This document shows, in pieces, positions 17,745-26,093 of a DNA stretch of 64,000 bases (position 1 is its first letter; every line of letters begins with the position of its first letter). The notes under the pieces were generated by a model. It saw only the letters and a program-made list of their open reading frames with translations, was not told the DNA's origin and ran no database searches. A program made the position numbers and the translations under genes. The DNA comes from Kitasatospora cinereorecta. Lineage in GTDB: Bacteria; Actinomycetota; Actinomycetes; Streptomycetales; Streptomycetaceae. Location: the NCBI RefSeq assembly GCF_024172095.1, contig NZ_JAMZDX010000003.1:372001-436000 (forward strand), read 5' to 3'.

Positions 17745-17785
17745 GTCGGAGATTTCCGACAGGTCAAGCGTCGGAGAATTCCGAC
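17745..17785 (-). promoter_or_regulatory. Twin ArsR operators
   Basis: Two near-identical 16-bp palindromes: GTCGGAGATTTCCGAC (17745-17760) and GTCGGAGAATTCCGAC (17770-17785). The centres are 25 bp apart. They lie 14-54 bp upstream of the ArsR start, in the gap shared with the divergent add gene. Confidence 0.8.
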
Positions 17786-17814
17786 ATGAGATGACTGGTG
17801 TGGCGAGTGGGAAT

Positions 17815-17836
17815 CTACGCGCGTAGGAGCTACACT
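17815..17836 (+). promoter_or_regulatory. Nucleoside operator and -10 of add
   Basis: Perfect palindrome CTACGCGCGTAG at 17815-17826, followed four bases later by TACACT (17831-17836), six bases before the add ATG. If TACACT is the -10, the transcript starts at or next to the ATG (leaderless) and the operator fills the promoter spacer. Confidence 0.72.
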
Positions 17837-17842
17837 CCCGCA

Positions 17843-18991
17843 ATGGAGAAGCAGATCCCTGCCACTGCGGGCACGACGGCCCCGCGCATTCCCACCCCCG
17901 AGCAGATCGCCCGCGCCCCCAAGGTGCTCCTGCACGACCACCTGGACGGCGGGCTCCGGCCCGAGACCATCGTCGAACTGGCCGCCGCCTGCGGCTACCA
18001 GGGCCTCCCCACCACCGACCCCAAGGAACTCGGCGTCTGGTTCCGCGAGGCCGCCGACTCCGGCTCGCTGGTCCGCTACCTGGAGACCTTCGCGCACACC
18101 TGCGCCGTCATGCAGACCCGTGACGCGCTGATCAAGGTCGCCGCCGACTGCGCCGAGGACCTGGCGGCCGACGGCGTCGTCTACGCCGAGGTCCGCTATG
18201 CCCCCGAGCAGCACCTGGAGGGCGGCCTGACCCTCGACGAGGTGGTCGACGCCGTCAACGAAGGCTTCCGCCTCGGCGAGGCCAACGCCCGCGCCAAGGG
18301 CCACCGGATCCGGGTCGGCACGCTGCTGACCGCGATGCGCCACGCGGCCCGCTCCCAGGAGATCGCCGAGCTGGCCAACCGCCACCGCGACCACGGCGTG
18401 GTCGGCTTCGACATCGCCGGAGCCGAGGCGGGCTACCCCCCCACCCGCCACCAGGCCGCCTTCGACTACCTCAAGGGCGAGAACAACCACTTCACGATCC
18501 ACGCCGGCGAGGCCTTCGGCCTGCCCTCGATCTGGGAGGCCCTGCAGTGCTGCGGCGCCGACCGGCTCGGCCACGGCGTGCGGATCGTCGACGACATCAC
18601 CGTGCACGAGGACGGCTCGGTCGAGCTCGGCCGGCTGGCCGCGTACGTCCGCGACAAGCGCATCCCGCTGGAGATGTGCCCGACCTCCAACCTGCAGACC
18701 GCCGCCGCGACCTCGTACGCCGAGCACCCGATCGGGCTGCTCAGCCGACTGAAGTTCCGGGTGACCGTCAACACCGACAACCGGCTGATGAGCGGCACCA
18801 GCATGAGCCAGGAGTTCCAGCACCTGGTGGACGCCTTCGGCTACACCCTGGGCGACATGGAGTGGTTCACCGTGAACGCCATGAAGTCCGCCTTCCTGCC
18901 CTTCGACGAGCGGCTCGCGATGATCAACGACGTGATCAAGCCGGGCTACGCCGAGCTCAAGGCGGAGTGGCTGTTCAGCCCGCGCGGCTGA
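17843..18991 (+). CDS. add: Adenosine deaminase
   Basis: A 382-residue zinc enzyme converting adenosine and deoxyadenosine to inosine and deoxyinosine, the substrates of the purine nucleoside phosphorylase at 50.5 kb. Catalytic landmarks are LLHDHLDGG (HxH zinc ligands), HAGEAFG (His and catalytic Glu), RLGHGVRI and [12 protein letters not shown] (Asp zinc ligand). The ATG at 17843 is six bases after a -10-like TACACT; GGAG inside the operator is 13 bases upstream, too far to be a good ribosome site, so leaderless initiation is possible. A 17-bp terminator hairpin follows. Confidence 0.94.
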   Translation: MEKQIPATAGTTAPRIPTPEQIARAPKVLLHDHLDGGLRPETIVELAAACGYQGLPTTDPKELGVWFREAADSGSLVRYLETFAHTCAVMQTRDALIKVAADCAEDLAADGVVYAEVRYAPEQHLEGGLTLDEVVDAVNEGFRLGEANARAKGHRIRVGTLLTAMRHAARSQEIAELANRHRDHGVVGFDIAGAEAGYPPTRHQAAFDYLKGENNHFTIHAGEAFGLPSIWEALQCCGADRLGHGVRIVDDITVHEDGSVELGRLAAYVRDKRIPLEMCPTSNLQTAAATSYAEHPIGLLSRLKFRVTVNTDNRLMSGTSMSQEFQHLVDAFGYTLGDMEWFTVNAMKSAFLPFDERLAMINDVIKPGYAELKAEWLFSPRG

Positions 18992-18999
18992 CACCTGCC

Positions 19000-19042
19000 C
19001 GGATGGGCGCCGGGCTGTCGCCGAGAGCCCGGCGCTCATCCG
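19000..19042 (+). terminator. add terminator
   Basis: A 17-bp stem, 19000-19016 with 19026-19042 (core GCGCCGGGCT / AGCCCGGCGC, one G-U), loop of nine bases, nine bases after the add stop. No T-run. Confidence 0.8.
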
Positions 19043-19189
19043 ACTAATCAGTCGAGTGGGTGACGCTCCTTTGATCCTCACGAGTCCGTGTCACTACGGT
19101 GGGCCAGTCATTGATGACTCGGCGTAGTGGTGGGCGTCCCTCGGACGCGCGCCGGTGCGTCGTCCCGACCAGGACTCGAGGACGAACAC

Positions 19190-19774
19190 ATGAAGCAGGC
19201 CACTCTGAAGGCTGCCGGTACGGCCGCGCTGGGCGTCGCGATCGCCGCCGTCGCCGCGGGTTCCGCCTCTGCCGCCGCCCCTGGCGGTCTCGGACTGCCC
19301 ACCAGCGCGCTCACCAACCCCGGTCTGGCGGGTGCCGCCACCGGCGCGGTGTCCAAGGTGCCCGGTGCCGACTCGGTGACGCAGGTGGCCGGCACCCTCA
19401 ACCCGGGCGTGGCCAACTCGCTGGCCCCGGCGCCGGCCGCCGCTCCGGCCCAGGCCGCCCCCGCCCCGGCCGCCCCGGCGCCCGCCGCCGCTCCGGCCCA
19501 GGCCGCCCCCGTTGCCGCGCCCGCGCCGGCAGCCCCGGCCGCGCCGGAGATCGCCGCCCCCGCCACCGACGTCCCGGCGATGGACGCCCCGGGTGCCGAG
19601 CGGGTGCCGGCCGCGGCCCACGCGCCCGCGGCCGCCAACCGGATCGGCGGGCTGGACTCCGTCCCCGGCGGCCAGGGCCTGGCCAAGACCCCGGTCGGCG
19701 GCGTGGTCGGCACCCTCAGCAGCCTGAGCCCGACCGGCGGCGGCGCCCCGGGCCTGCCGGGCCTGGGCGGCTGA
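19190..19774 (+). CDS. Secreted Ala/Pro-rich protein
   Basis: A 194-residue protein with a Sec signal peptide (MKQATLKAAG..., cleavage near ASAAAPGG). The mature part is low-complexity: Ala/Pro repeats of APAAAPAQAA type in the middle and Gly/Leu/Pro-rich ends. No enzymatic motif, sortase signal or membrane anchor is visible. ATG 19190 is chosen because the signal peptide starts there and a GAGGAC site lies upstream. It could be a cell-envelope or spore-surface structural protein, but I do not recognise the family. Confidence 0.8.
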   Translation: MKQATLKAAGTAALGVAIAAVAAGSASAAAPGGLGLPTSALTNPGLAGAATGAVSKVPGADSVTQVAGTLNPGVANSLAPAPAAAPAQAAPAPAAPAPAAAPAQAAPVAAPAPAAPAAPEIAAPATDVPAMDAPGAERVPAAAHAPAAANRIGGLDSVPGGQGLAKTPVGGVVGTLSSLSPTGGGAPGLPGLGG

Positions 19775-19791
19775 CCACCGGCCCCACGCGT

Positions 19792-19840
19792 ACGGCCGAG
19801 GGCCGCTTCCCGCACACTGCGGGAAGCGGCCCTCAGCCGT
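19792..19840. terminator. Very strong terminator hairpin
   Basis: Perfect 17-bp stem 19798-19814 / 19818-19834 with a 3-base loop, extended by ACGGC/GCCGT outside a one-base mismatch. It lies between the convergent secreted-protein and PspC genes and can serve both. Confidence 0.88.
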
Positions 19841-19868
19841 CGGCACACCGGCACCCGCCGGTCGCGGA

Positions 19869-20051
19869 TCACGGCTCCTGGGGGAGCACCAGCCAGAGCG
19901 CCAGGTAGATCAGGAACTGCGGGCCGGGCAGCAGGCAGGACAGCAGGAACAGGATCCGGACGGTCCACGGGCTCAGGCCGAAGCGCTTGGCCAGCCCGGC
20001 GCAGACGCCGGCGATGACGCGGTTGTGGCGGGGGCGGGCGAGCGAACTCAT
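19869..20051 (-). CDS. PspC-domain small membrane protein
   Basis: A 60-residue protein that is almost entirely one PspC domain: RHNRVIAGVCAGLAKRFGLSPWTVRILF followed by a hydrophobic segment ending LWLVLPQEP. PspC proteins sit in the membrane and respond to envelope stress; short stand-alone versions are frequent in streptomycetes. ATG at 20051 gives the full domain. It is convergent with the secreted protein across the strong terminator, and nothing else is obviously cotranscribed. Confidence 0.85.
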   Translation of the reverse strand: MSSLARPRHNRVIAGVCAGLAKRFGLSPWTVRILFLLSCLLPGPQFLIYLALWLVLPQEP

Positions 20052-20613
20052 GACGACTCCGAGGTCTGGTACCCGGCCGGTCCCTCCGGCGGGTGTGATT
20101 CCATCCTCCCCGCGCCGACCTGCGGATTCGTCAGCCCGGAAGCCGATCCCGACCCCCGAAGTCCGCCCGGGGTCGCCCGCCGCCGGTCTCAGGGTCGTCT
20201 CAGGGCAGGACCCCGACCTCGGGCCGCGGGGCTCCGGTCATCACGCCGTCCAGGCATCCGTCTTCACACCGTCCACGCATCCGCTGCGAGCCCGTGGAAG
20301 CGGTCGGCGCCCGGGTGCCGACCAGGAGCGCTGGAACCGGGCCGATGGTCCGTCACCGCTCCCGGTGCCGGACGGTAGTTGCCGGACGGCGGGGCGACTG
20401 CCCGGGCGAAGGGTGTGCGCCGGTGTCCGGATCGCGCTTTTGGTGGCATGTAAAGGCCGGGTAATCGGCTCCGGGGTGCTGTCCGGGAACCTGGGAGCCG
20501 GATGAGAAAGTGTGCCCGCCGCCCGTGCGTTCGGGGCCGGGCCGTGCGTGACGGGGTGCCGCGCGGTGGCGCCGTGGGCGAGCGACACCACAGTTCTCTC
20601 GCAAAGGATCGTC
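20052..20613. other. Gene-poor stretch
   Basis: About 560 bases without a convincing gene. Both strands hold open frames, but they lack streptomycete codon bias, ribosome sites and recognisable domains. Short direct repeats (GTCTCAGGGxx near 20195-20215) and an AAAGGAT ribosome site at the far right for the next gene are all I see. Confidence 0.6.
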
Positions 20614-21387
20614 ATGCGTCTTTCCCGGCTGCTCGCCGCCGCCCTGGTCACCTCGGTCGCCTCGGTGGGCGTCGCCGCCTGCGGGCCCACGGAGGAGAAG
20701 AAGAGCGCGGACGCCGCCCCGGCCGCGGCCTCGCCGTCGCCGAGCGGTGCCGCCGCGCTGTCGGCGGCCGACCTGATCAAGAAGGCCGAGGAGGCGAACG
20801 CCAAGGTCACCTCCGTGAAGCTGACCTTCGACGTGACCTCGGAGGGCACCCACGTGTCCGGCACGGTCGCCGAGGACAAGTCCGGCAACTGCGTGGGTCA
20901 GGTGAGCCAGGGCGACCAGGGCGGCTTCGACCTGATGCGCTCCGGCACCACGGTGTGGCTGAAGCCGGACCAGGTCTTCTGGGAGAAGTCGATCGGCGCC
21001 GGGACGTCGAAGACCATGGCCGGCAAGTGGCTGAAGGGCGGCGGGGACAACGCCGCGGTCAAGGGCATGGCCACCTTCTGCGACATGGGCCTGGAGGCGC
21101 TGAAGCAGCTGGGCAAGAAGGAGGACGGCAGCGACGACACCGCCGGCGCGGTCAAGGGCGGGACCAAGCAGGTCGGTTCGGCGAACGCGGTGGTGATCAC
21201 CGACAAGGACGGCGACACCTCCGCCGAGATCGCGATCGCCGCCGAGGGCGAGCCCTACCTGCTGGAGATGACCGTCACCGGCAAGGAGCCCGCGACGATG
21301 ACGTTCACCGACTTCGAGAAGCCGGTGACGGTCACCCCGCCGCCGGCTGCCCAGGTGGTCGATGCATCGAAGTACCTGAAGGGCTGA
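20614..21387 (+). CDS. LolA/LppX-like lipoprotein
   Basis: A 257-residue lipoprotein: signal peptide with lipobox VAAC, then a flexible Ala/Pro/Ser linker and a globular part of about 200 residues. Its repeated strand pattern resembles LppX/LprG (LolA-like) lipid-binding lipoproteins, for example VKLTFDVTSEGTHVSGTVAED and the closing FTDFEKPVTVTPP. AAAGGAT precedes the ATG at 20614. The 3' end overlaps the convergent VanZ gene by 56 bp. The fold assignment is by pattern and moderate in certainty; ligand unknown. Confidence 0.82.
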   Translation: MRLSRLLAAALVTSVASVGVAACGPTEEKKSADAAPAAASPSPSGAAALSAADLIKKAEEANAKVTSVKLTFDVTSEGTHVSGTVAEDKSGNCVGQVSQGDQGGFDLMRSGTTVWLKPDQVFWEKSIGAGTSKTMAGKWLKGGGDNAAVKGMATFCDMGLEALKQLGKKEDGSDDTAGAVKGGTKQVGSANAVVITDKDGDTSAEIAIAAEGEPYLLEMTVTGKEPATMTFTDFEKPVTVTPPPAAQVVDASKYLKG

Positions 21388-22006
21388 GCACGGCGCTGAT
21401 CAGCGGGCCCGTCGTCGTACCGGAGTTCGGTGCGGCGGCGGGCCCGTCGGTCTTTGCGGCCCGGTCGGCCCGGTCGGCCCGGTCTGCGCGGGCGGGACGG
21501 TGCGCGGACAGCGCCCGCAGCGGCGGGAGCACCAGCAGGTGGCAGAGTGCGGCGCCGACCGTGCCGAGCAGGATGTCGTCCACGTCGAGGACGTGGCCCG
21601 GGGCCCAGCCCTCGATGATCTCCAGGCCGGTGGCGAGCAGCGCGACCGCGCCGGTGGTGCGCAGGAAGGACGGCAGCCAGCGGGTGTGCAGGCGTCCGCC
21701 GGCGAGCGGGATCAGCACGCCGACCGGCGCCAGCGGCAGCAGTCCGGCGGCGAGGCGGCGGACCGCGGCGAACCCGCCGAGGTCCAGCGCGTGGTGGACG
21801 GAGGCCAGCGGGGTGAGGTTGGCGGGCTCGGTCCAGCTCACCGGGACGGGGCGGAGCGAGAGCCAGGTCAGGACGGCCAGGTGGACGGCCAGCAGCACCC
21901 GGGCCACCGTGCGGAGCGGACGGGACGCTCCCGGCCCGGTCGCCTGCTCGGCAGGCCGGTCCTCGACGGGAATTCCGGTTCGCGCGGTGGTGCCATGTCG
22001 GTGCAC
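21332..22006 (-). CDS. VanZ-like membrane protein
   Basis: A 224-residue polytopic protein with about five hydrophobic segments and the VanZ-type NLTPLA and LLPLAPVGVLIPLAGG blocks. VanZ proteins are linked to teicoplanin tolerance but mostly lack known functions. GTG 22006 with an upstream GGGGGA is the chosen start. The C-terminal tail holds tandem 9-bp repeats coding RAD-RAD-RAD and overlaps the convergent lipoprotein gene by 56 bp. It lies 47 bp after the AfsQ operon lipoprotein and may be read with it. Confidence 0.75.
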   Translation of the reverse strand: MHRHGTTARTGIPVEDRPAEQATGPGASRPLRTVARVLLAVHLAVLTWLSLRPVPVSWTEPANLTPLASVHHALDLGGFAAVRRLAAGLLPLAPVGVLIPLAGGRLHTRWLPSFLRTTGAVALLATGLEIIEGWAPGHVLDVDDILLGTVGAALCHLLVLPPLRALSAHRPARADRADRADRAAKTDGPAAAPNSGTTTGPLISAVLSPSGTSMHRPPGQPAAG

Positions 22007-22053
22007 GTCCCCCAGGACGCGCGCCCGGGCCGGGGCGGTTCCATCCGCTTCGG

Positions 22054-22401
22054 TCAGGGGCAGTGGCTGGGCGAGGCCGAGGCGCTGAACAGCGCCGACG
22101 GGCTCTTGGCGGCCGGAGCGGTCACCGAGGGGGCGGCCGAGGCGCCACCGGTCGCGCGCGCCGAGCCGGGCGCCGAGCCGGGCGCCGACGCGCCCGGGGT
22201 CGTCGACGGGGCGGGCGCGGGGGAGGCCCCGGACGGGCTGCTGGGCGCGTTCGGCACCTGCACCGGGGACGGGCAGGCGGTCCGGCTGGCCGGGGCGCCC
22301 GCGTCCACCGGGACGGCGGTGGGGCGGATGCCGCAGCCGGCCAGGGCGAGTTGGGCGACCAGCGCGAGGGCGGTCAGCGGGAGGGCGCGACGGGGGTTCA
22401 C
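22054..22401 (-). CDS. Small lipoprotein encoded after afsQ2
   Basis: A 115-residue lipoprotein with lipobox LALAGCG and a mature region made mainly of Ser, Pro, Ala and Gly. Its GTG start overlaps the afsQ2 stop by 4 bp, so it is cotranslated with the sensor kinase. By analogy with CseA in the sigE-cseABC locus it may tune the sensor from outside the membrane; this is inference. No conserved domain is visible. Confidence 0.78.
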   Translation of the reverse strand: MNPRRALPLTALALVAQLALAGCGIRPTAVPVDAGAPASRTACPSPVQVPNAPSSPSGASPAPAPSTTPGASAPGSAPGSARATGGASAAPSVTAPAAKSPSALFSASASPSHCP

Positions 22402-23963
22402 TTCGGTTCTTCCTTGCTCGCCGCACCGTCGGCGGCGCCCGCGCCCCCCGCGCGGTCCTGGCGGTCGGGGCAGTCGGGGTCTTCGGCGGTGGGCGGGGTG
22501 AGCGGCAGGGTGAGGGTGAACACCGCGCCGCCCGCCGCGCCGTTGGCGGCGGTGATGGCGCCGCCGTGGATCTGCGCGTTGGCCATCGCGATGGACAGGC
22601 CCAGGCCGCTGCCCTCGGACCGGGCACGGCCCTTGTCGGCCTTGTAGAAGCGGTCGAAGACGTGCGGCAGCACGTCCTCGGGGATGCCGGGGCCGCTGTC
22701 GGAGACCTCGACCACGACGGTGTCGTCCGTCTGCCGGACCTTCACCCGCACCGGCGAGCCGCCGTGCTTGAGGGCGTTGCCGATCAGGTTGGCGAACACC
22801 ACGTCGAGGCGGCGCGGGTCGACCACGGCGCGGATGCCGCGCGGGGCGTCCACCTCGACCGCGTCGTACCAGGCACGGCCGTCGATGCAGGACATGATCA
22901 GGTCGGCGATGTCCACCTCGTCGGCGACCAGCCGGGCCGTGCCGGCGTCGAAGCGGGTCACCTCCATCAGGTTCTCCACCAGGTCCGACAGTCGCCGGGT
23001 CTCGCTGACCACGATCCGCACCGCGGGCTCGATCATCGGGTCGAGCGAGTCCGCCTCGTCCTCCAGGATGTCGGTGACGGCGGTCATCGCGGTGAGCGGG
23101 GTGCGCAGCTCGTGCGACATGTCGGCGACGAACCGCCGGGACTGCGCCTCCCGCGCGGAGAGTTCGGTGACCTGCGCGGAGAGCGACTCGGCGGCCATGT
23201 TGAAGGTCCGTGCTAGGTCGGCGAGTTCGTCGCCGCCCTCGACCTCCAGCCGGGTGTCCAGCTTGCCCTCGCCGAGCTGCCGGGCGGCCTCGCCCAGCCG
23301 CTTGACCGGGCGCAGCACGGTGGCCGACGCGGCCTGCGCGAGCAGCGCCGAGCCGATCAGGGCGAGCAGGGTGGCGATCGCCAGCGACCAGGCGAGGGTG
23401 TTGAGATCGGCGCGCTCGTTCTGCAGCGACTTGAACATGTAGGCGGTCGGCCCGGTCGGCACCACCCGGGTGCCGCCGACCACGTACGGGCCGTCCAGGT
23501 TCACCCGCTGCCAGTACAGGTGGTACGGGTACGGATTGCCGGGGCCGGTCTCCCGCGGCCTGGCGACCGCGGCGCGCAGCGAGGCCGGCACCTGCGCGGT
23601 GGAGAACCGGGCCGGGTCGGACGAGGCGACGCAACCGGGCAGCGCGTCGTCGACCACCACCACGTCGTAGTTCAGACCCGAACTGGCCACCTGCACGGCC
23701 AGATTGGTGAGGTCCGGGCAGCTCGCGCCGAGCGGGAGCGCGGAGACGTTGCGGGTCAGCGAGACCCGGAAGTCGTTCAGCGCGGTGTCCTGGGCACGCT
23801 TGAGCACCGCGTCCCGGTTCAGCCAGTAGGCGATTCCGGACGCGGACACCGCGGTGACCAGCGCGACGGCGGCGAACACCGCGATCAGGCGCACCCGCAG
23901 CGAGCGCAGGCGTCGCCAGGGCCCCGACCGGAACCGGCGCGGAGTCGATAGGTCAGTCAACAA
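22398..23963 (-). CDS. afsQ2: Sensor histidine kinase AfsQ2
   Basis: A 521-residue membrane sensor kinase. Order: short cytoplasmic start, transmembrane segment near residues 25-50, extracytoplasmic sensor loop of ~140 residues, second transmembrane segment, HAMP, HisKA with phospho-His at residue 284 (SHELRTPLTAM) and HATPase (N box NLIGNALKHG, G boxes DSGPGIP and GSGLGLS). The start is a TTG at 23963 (a second TTG follows directly); no better codon lies after the afsQ1 stop. In S. coelicolor AfsQ1/AfsQ2 regulate antibiotic production and nitrogen-dependent genes and pair with divergent sigQ. The same arrangement here supports the name. Confidence 0.9.
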   Translation of the reverse strand: MLTDLSTPRRFRSGPWRRLRSLRVRLIAVFAAVALVTAVSASGIAYWLNRDAVLKRAQDTALNDFRVSLTRNVSALPLGASCPDLTNLAVQVASSGLNYDVVVVDDALPGCVASSDPARFSTAQVPASLRAAVARPRETGPGNPYPYHLYWQRVNLDGPYVVGGTRVVPTGPTAYMFKSLQNERADLNTLAWSLAIATLLALIGSALLAQAASATVLRPVKRLGEAARQLGEGKLDTRLEVEGGDELADLARTFNMAAESLSAQVTELSAREAQSRRFVADMSHELRTPLTAMTAVTDILEDEADSLDPMIEPAVRIVVSETRRLSDLVENLMEVTRFDAGTARLVADEVDIADLIMSCIDGRAWYDAVEVDAPRGIRAVVDPRRLDVVFANLIGNALKHGGSPVRVKVRQTDDTVVVEVSDSGPGIPEDVLPHVFDRFYKADKGRARSEGSGLGLSIAMANAQIHGGAITAANGAAGGAVFTLTLPLTPPTAEDPDCPDRQDRAGGAGAADGAASKEEPK

Positions 23964-23992
23964 GTTCTCGCAGAGCTCGGGGAGTCAGGCAC

Positions 23993-24670
23993 TCACGCGG
24001 GCGGATCGAGTCGGTAGCCGACCCCGCGCACGGTGCGGATCAGCGTCGGGGCCGACGGCACGTCCTCGACCTTCGCCCGCAGCCGCTGCACGCAGGCGTC
24101 GACCAGCCGGGAGTCTCCCAGGTAGTCGTGCTCCCACACCAGACGCAGCAGTTGCTGCCGGGAGAGCGCCTGGCCCGGGCGCCGGCTGAGCTCCAGCAGC
24201 AGCCGCAGCTCCGTCGGGGTCAGCTGCAGGTCCTGGCCGTCCTTGGTGACGGTCATCGCCGAGCGGTCGATCACCAGGCTGCCGTACGCGGCCGAGTCGG
24301 AGTTCTCCCGCTCGCCGCGGCGCAGCACCGCCCGGATCCGGGCGTCCAGCACCCGGGCCTGGACCGGCTTGACCACGTAGTCGTCGGCGCCGGACTCCAG
24401 CCCCACCACCACGTCGATGTCGTCCGAGCGCGCGGTCAGCAGGATGATCGGCAGCTGGTCGCTGCGCCGGATCCGACGGCAGACCTCGAATCCGTCGATG
24501 CCCGGGAGCATCACGTCCAGCACGATCAGGTCCGGACGCTGCTCCTTGAAGAGCTTCAGGCCGTCCTCGCCCGAGGCGGCGGTGGCCACACGGTGGCCCT
24601 GGCGGGTGAGGGCGAGTTCGAGACCGGTCCGGATGGCGTCGTCGTCCTCGATCAGAAGCAGGAAAGGCAC
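23993..24670 (-). CDS. afsQ1: Response regulator AfsQ1 (OmpR family)
   Basis: A 225-residue OmpR-type regulator, the length I recall for S. coelicolor AfsQ1. The receiver has the acidic pocket (EDDD at 8-11), phospho-acceptor Asp52 (VLDVMLPG) and Lys in DDYVVKP. The C-terminal winged helix has LTPTELRLLLELSRRPG and VRGVGYRLDPP. GTG 24670 places the first strand exactly at the start. It is upstream of afsQ2 in one operon and divergent from sigQ. An AfsQ1-type binding site lies in the shared promoter region. Confidence 0.92.
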   Translation of the reverse strand: MPFLLLIEDDDAIRTGLELALTRQGHRVATAASGEDGLKLFKEQRPDLIVLDVMLPGIDGFEVCRRIRRSDQLPIILLTARSDDIDVVVGLESGADDYVVKPVQARVLDARIRAVLRRGERENSDSAAYGSLVIDRSAMTVTKDGQDLQLTPTELRLLLELSRRPGQALSRQQLLRLVWEHDYLGDSRLVDACVQRLRAKVEDVPSAPTLIRTVRGVGYRLDPPA

Positions 24671-24809
24671 GGGCTCATTCTGGCCCAAGCGGAGCAGCGA
24701 AGCACCCACCCGGGGGATCCGGATAACCATCTGGCGCCTCCCGGGAACCGGAGCCGCCGATTCTGACGTCCGCCCGGATGATCCCCTGTGGACCGAGGCC
24801 CCGGAGCTT

Positions 24810-24825
24810 GTGACACCGCTGTGAC
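24810..24825. promoter_or_regulatory. AfsQ1 box in the afsQ1-sigQ intergenic region
   Basis: GTGAC-ACCGCT-GTGAC matches exactly the published AfsQ1 consensus GTnAC-n6-GTnAC. It lies about 140 bp from each start codon, where AfsQ1 is known to activate sigQ in S. coelicolor. Confidence 0.82.
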
Positions 24826-24950
24826 AGTCGGCGGACACCGCCATGACGAGCAGCGGGCAGGATTTTCCTTGTCGCCAGGACGACGCACCAGGTCACCACC
24901 GGTGCGGAGGCGGCGAACAGATCCGCTCGTACCGAACATGGGGGTGCACG

Positions 24951-25691
24951 ATGACCGCAACGCTGATGACCCGTACCGGGGCACGGTCAGCCACCGGCTC
25001 GCTGCACGTGCGGTACGAGGCGCGGACGGACCGGACTTCCGGCGCCGTGGTCGTACGGGGGTGCGCACACAGCGTCGGAGCCCGCCGTCAGGCGGGTGGG
25101 GGCAAGGGTGGGGAGCTGTACGGAGTCGGTCGCATGGGGAGTGCGACCGAATCCGGCCCCTCCAGCACCAGCGAGGCCGAGTTCACCGCCTACGTGCAGG
25201 AGCGCCGGGCCTCCCTCTACGCGACCGCCTACCACCTGACGGGCGACCGCTACGAGGCCGAGGACCTGCTGCAGAGCGCGCTGTTCTCCACCTACCGCGC
25301 CTGGGACCGGATCACCGACAAGGCCGCGGTCGGCGGGTACCTCCGCCGCACCATGACCAACCTGCACATCTCCGCCTGGCGGCGCCGCAAGGTCAACGAG
25401 TACCCGACCGAGGAGCTGCCGGAGACGGCCGGCGACACCGACGCCATGGGCGGCACCGAGCTGCGCGCCGTGCTCTGGCAGGCGCTCGCCAAGCTCCCGG
25501 AGAACCAGCGCACCATGCTGGTGCTGCGCTACTACGAGGGCCGGACCGATCCGGAGATCGCCGACATCCTCGGCATCAGCGTCGGCACCGTGAAGAGCTC
25601 CATCTGGCGCGCACTGCGCCGGCTGCGCGACGACGACCAGCTGAACCGCACCGGCGACACCGTGCACGCCTTCGGCGAGCTGGTGGCCTGA
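24951..25691 (+). CDS. sigQ: SigQ, SigE-type ECF RNA polymerase sigma factor
   Basis: An ECF sigma factor of the Streptomyces SigE-like group. Region 2 (YATAYHLTGDRYEAEDLLQS) binds core polymerase and the -10 element; region 4 (LPENQRTMLVLRYYEGRTDPEIADILGISVG) reads the -35. ATG 24951 is preferred, giving 246 residues, and follows a GGGGGTG site; an ATG at 25134 would give only the sigma domains. It is divergent from afsQ1 with an AfsQ1 box between, so the two-component system should activate it. No anti-sigma gene is adjacent. A strong terminator lies about 120 bases past the stop. Confidence 0.88.
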   Translation: MTATLMTRTGARSATGSLHVRYEARTDRTSGAVVVRGCAHSVGARRQAGGGKGGELYGVGRMGSATESGPSSTSEAEFTAYVQERRASLYATAYHLTGDRYEAEDLLQSALFSTYRAWDRITDKAAVGGYLRRTMTNLHISAWRRRKVNEYPTEELPETAGDTDAMGGTELRAVLWQALAKLPENQRTMLVLRYYEGRTDPEIADILGISVGTVKSSIWRALRRLRDDDQLNRTGDTVHAFGELVA

Positions 25692-25721
25692 GGCGGCAGC
25701 CGCCGAGAATATCTGAGAACT

Positions 25722-25801
25722 CCCGTCGGGGGACGGGTGAATGAGGCCGGGACACCGGCCGTCGGCTCGGGGGAGCGACGGCCTGGGGGGTAGTCCCGGC
25801 C
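25722..25801 (+). other. Structured intergenic RNA region after sigQ
   Basis: Three stems in 80 bases: CCCGTC/GACGGG (25722-25737), then an outer stem GGCCGGGAC/GTCCCGGCC (25745-25753 with 25793-25801) enclosing GGCCGTCG/CGACGGCC (25757-25764 with 25776-25783). A terminator hairpin follows directly. Either the 3' end of the sigQ message or a separate small RNA; I do not recognise a known riboswitch. Confidence 0.5.
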
Positions 25802-25806
25802 ACTGA

Positions 25807-25847
25807 GGACGGGCCCGGTGCAGGGGGGAGAAGCACCGGGTCCGTCC
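25807..25847 (+). terminator. sigQ-side intrinsic terminator
   Basis: GGACGGGCCCGGTGC (25807-25821) pairs with GCACCGGGTCCGTCC (25833-25847), 15 bp with one G-U, followed by GCTTTTCCC. One of the few terminators here with a T-run. Confidence 0.82.
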
Positions 25848-25870
25848 GCTTTTCCCGTTCGCCTTGCTGG

Positions 25871-25991
25871 CCCGTCCGGATCCCGTCCGGATCCCGTCCG
25901 GATCCCGTCCGGATCCCGTCCGGATCCCGTCCGGATCCCGTCCGGATCCCGTCCGGATCCCGTCCGGATCCCGTCCGGTTTCCGTCCGGTT
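25871..25991. repeat. Tandem 11-bp repeat, 11 units
   Basis: Nine perfect copies of CCCGTCCGGAT (25871-25969), then CCCGTCCGGTT and TCCGTCCGGTT. Each junction makes a GGATCC. It is noncoding, between the sigQ terminator and the lysA-like gene, and should vary in copy number between strains. Confidence 0.95.
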
Positions 25992-26093
25992 TCCTCGGTC
26001 CGGCCTGCGCGGTGCTGGCCGAGCGGGGGCCGCGACGCCCACCATGGGTGGTCGGATGCCGCACGCCGGCCGACCGCGAAAGGCACGGGCCCC

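Noticed and set aside
20052..20613. Possible gene in the 20-kb gap
   Set aside because: Several frames are open, but none shows streptomycete codon bias, a start with a ribosome site or a known domain.
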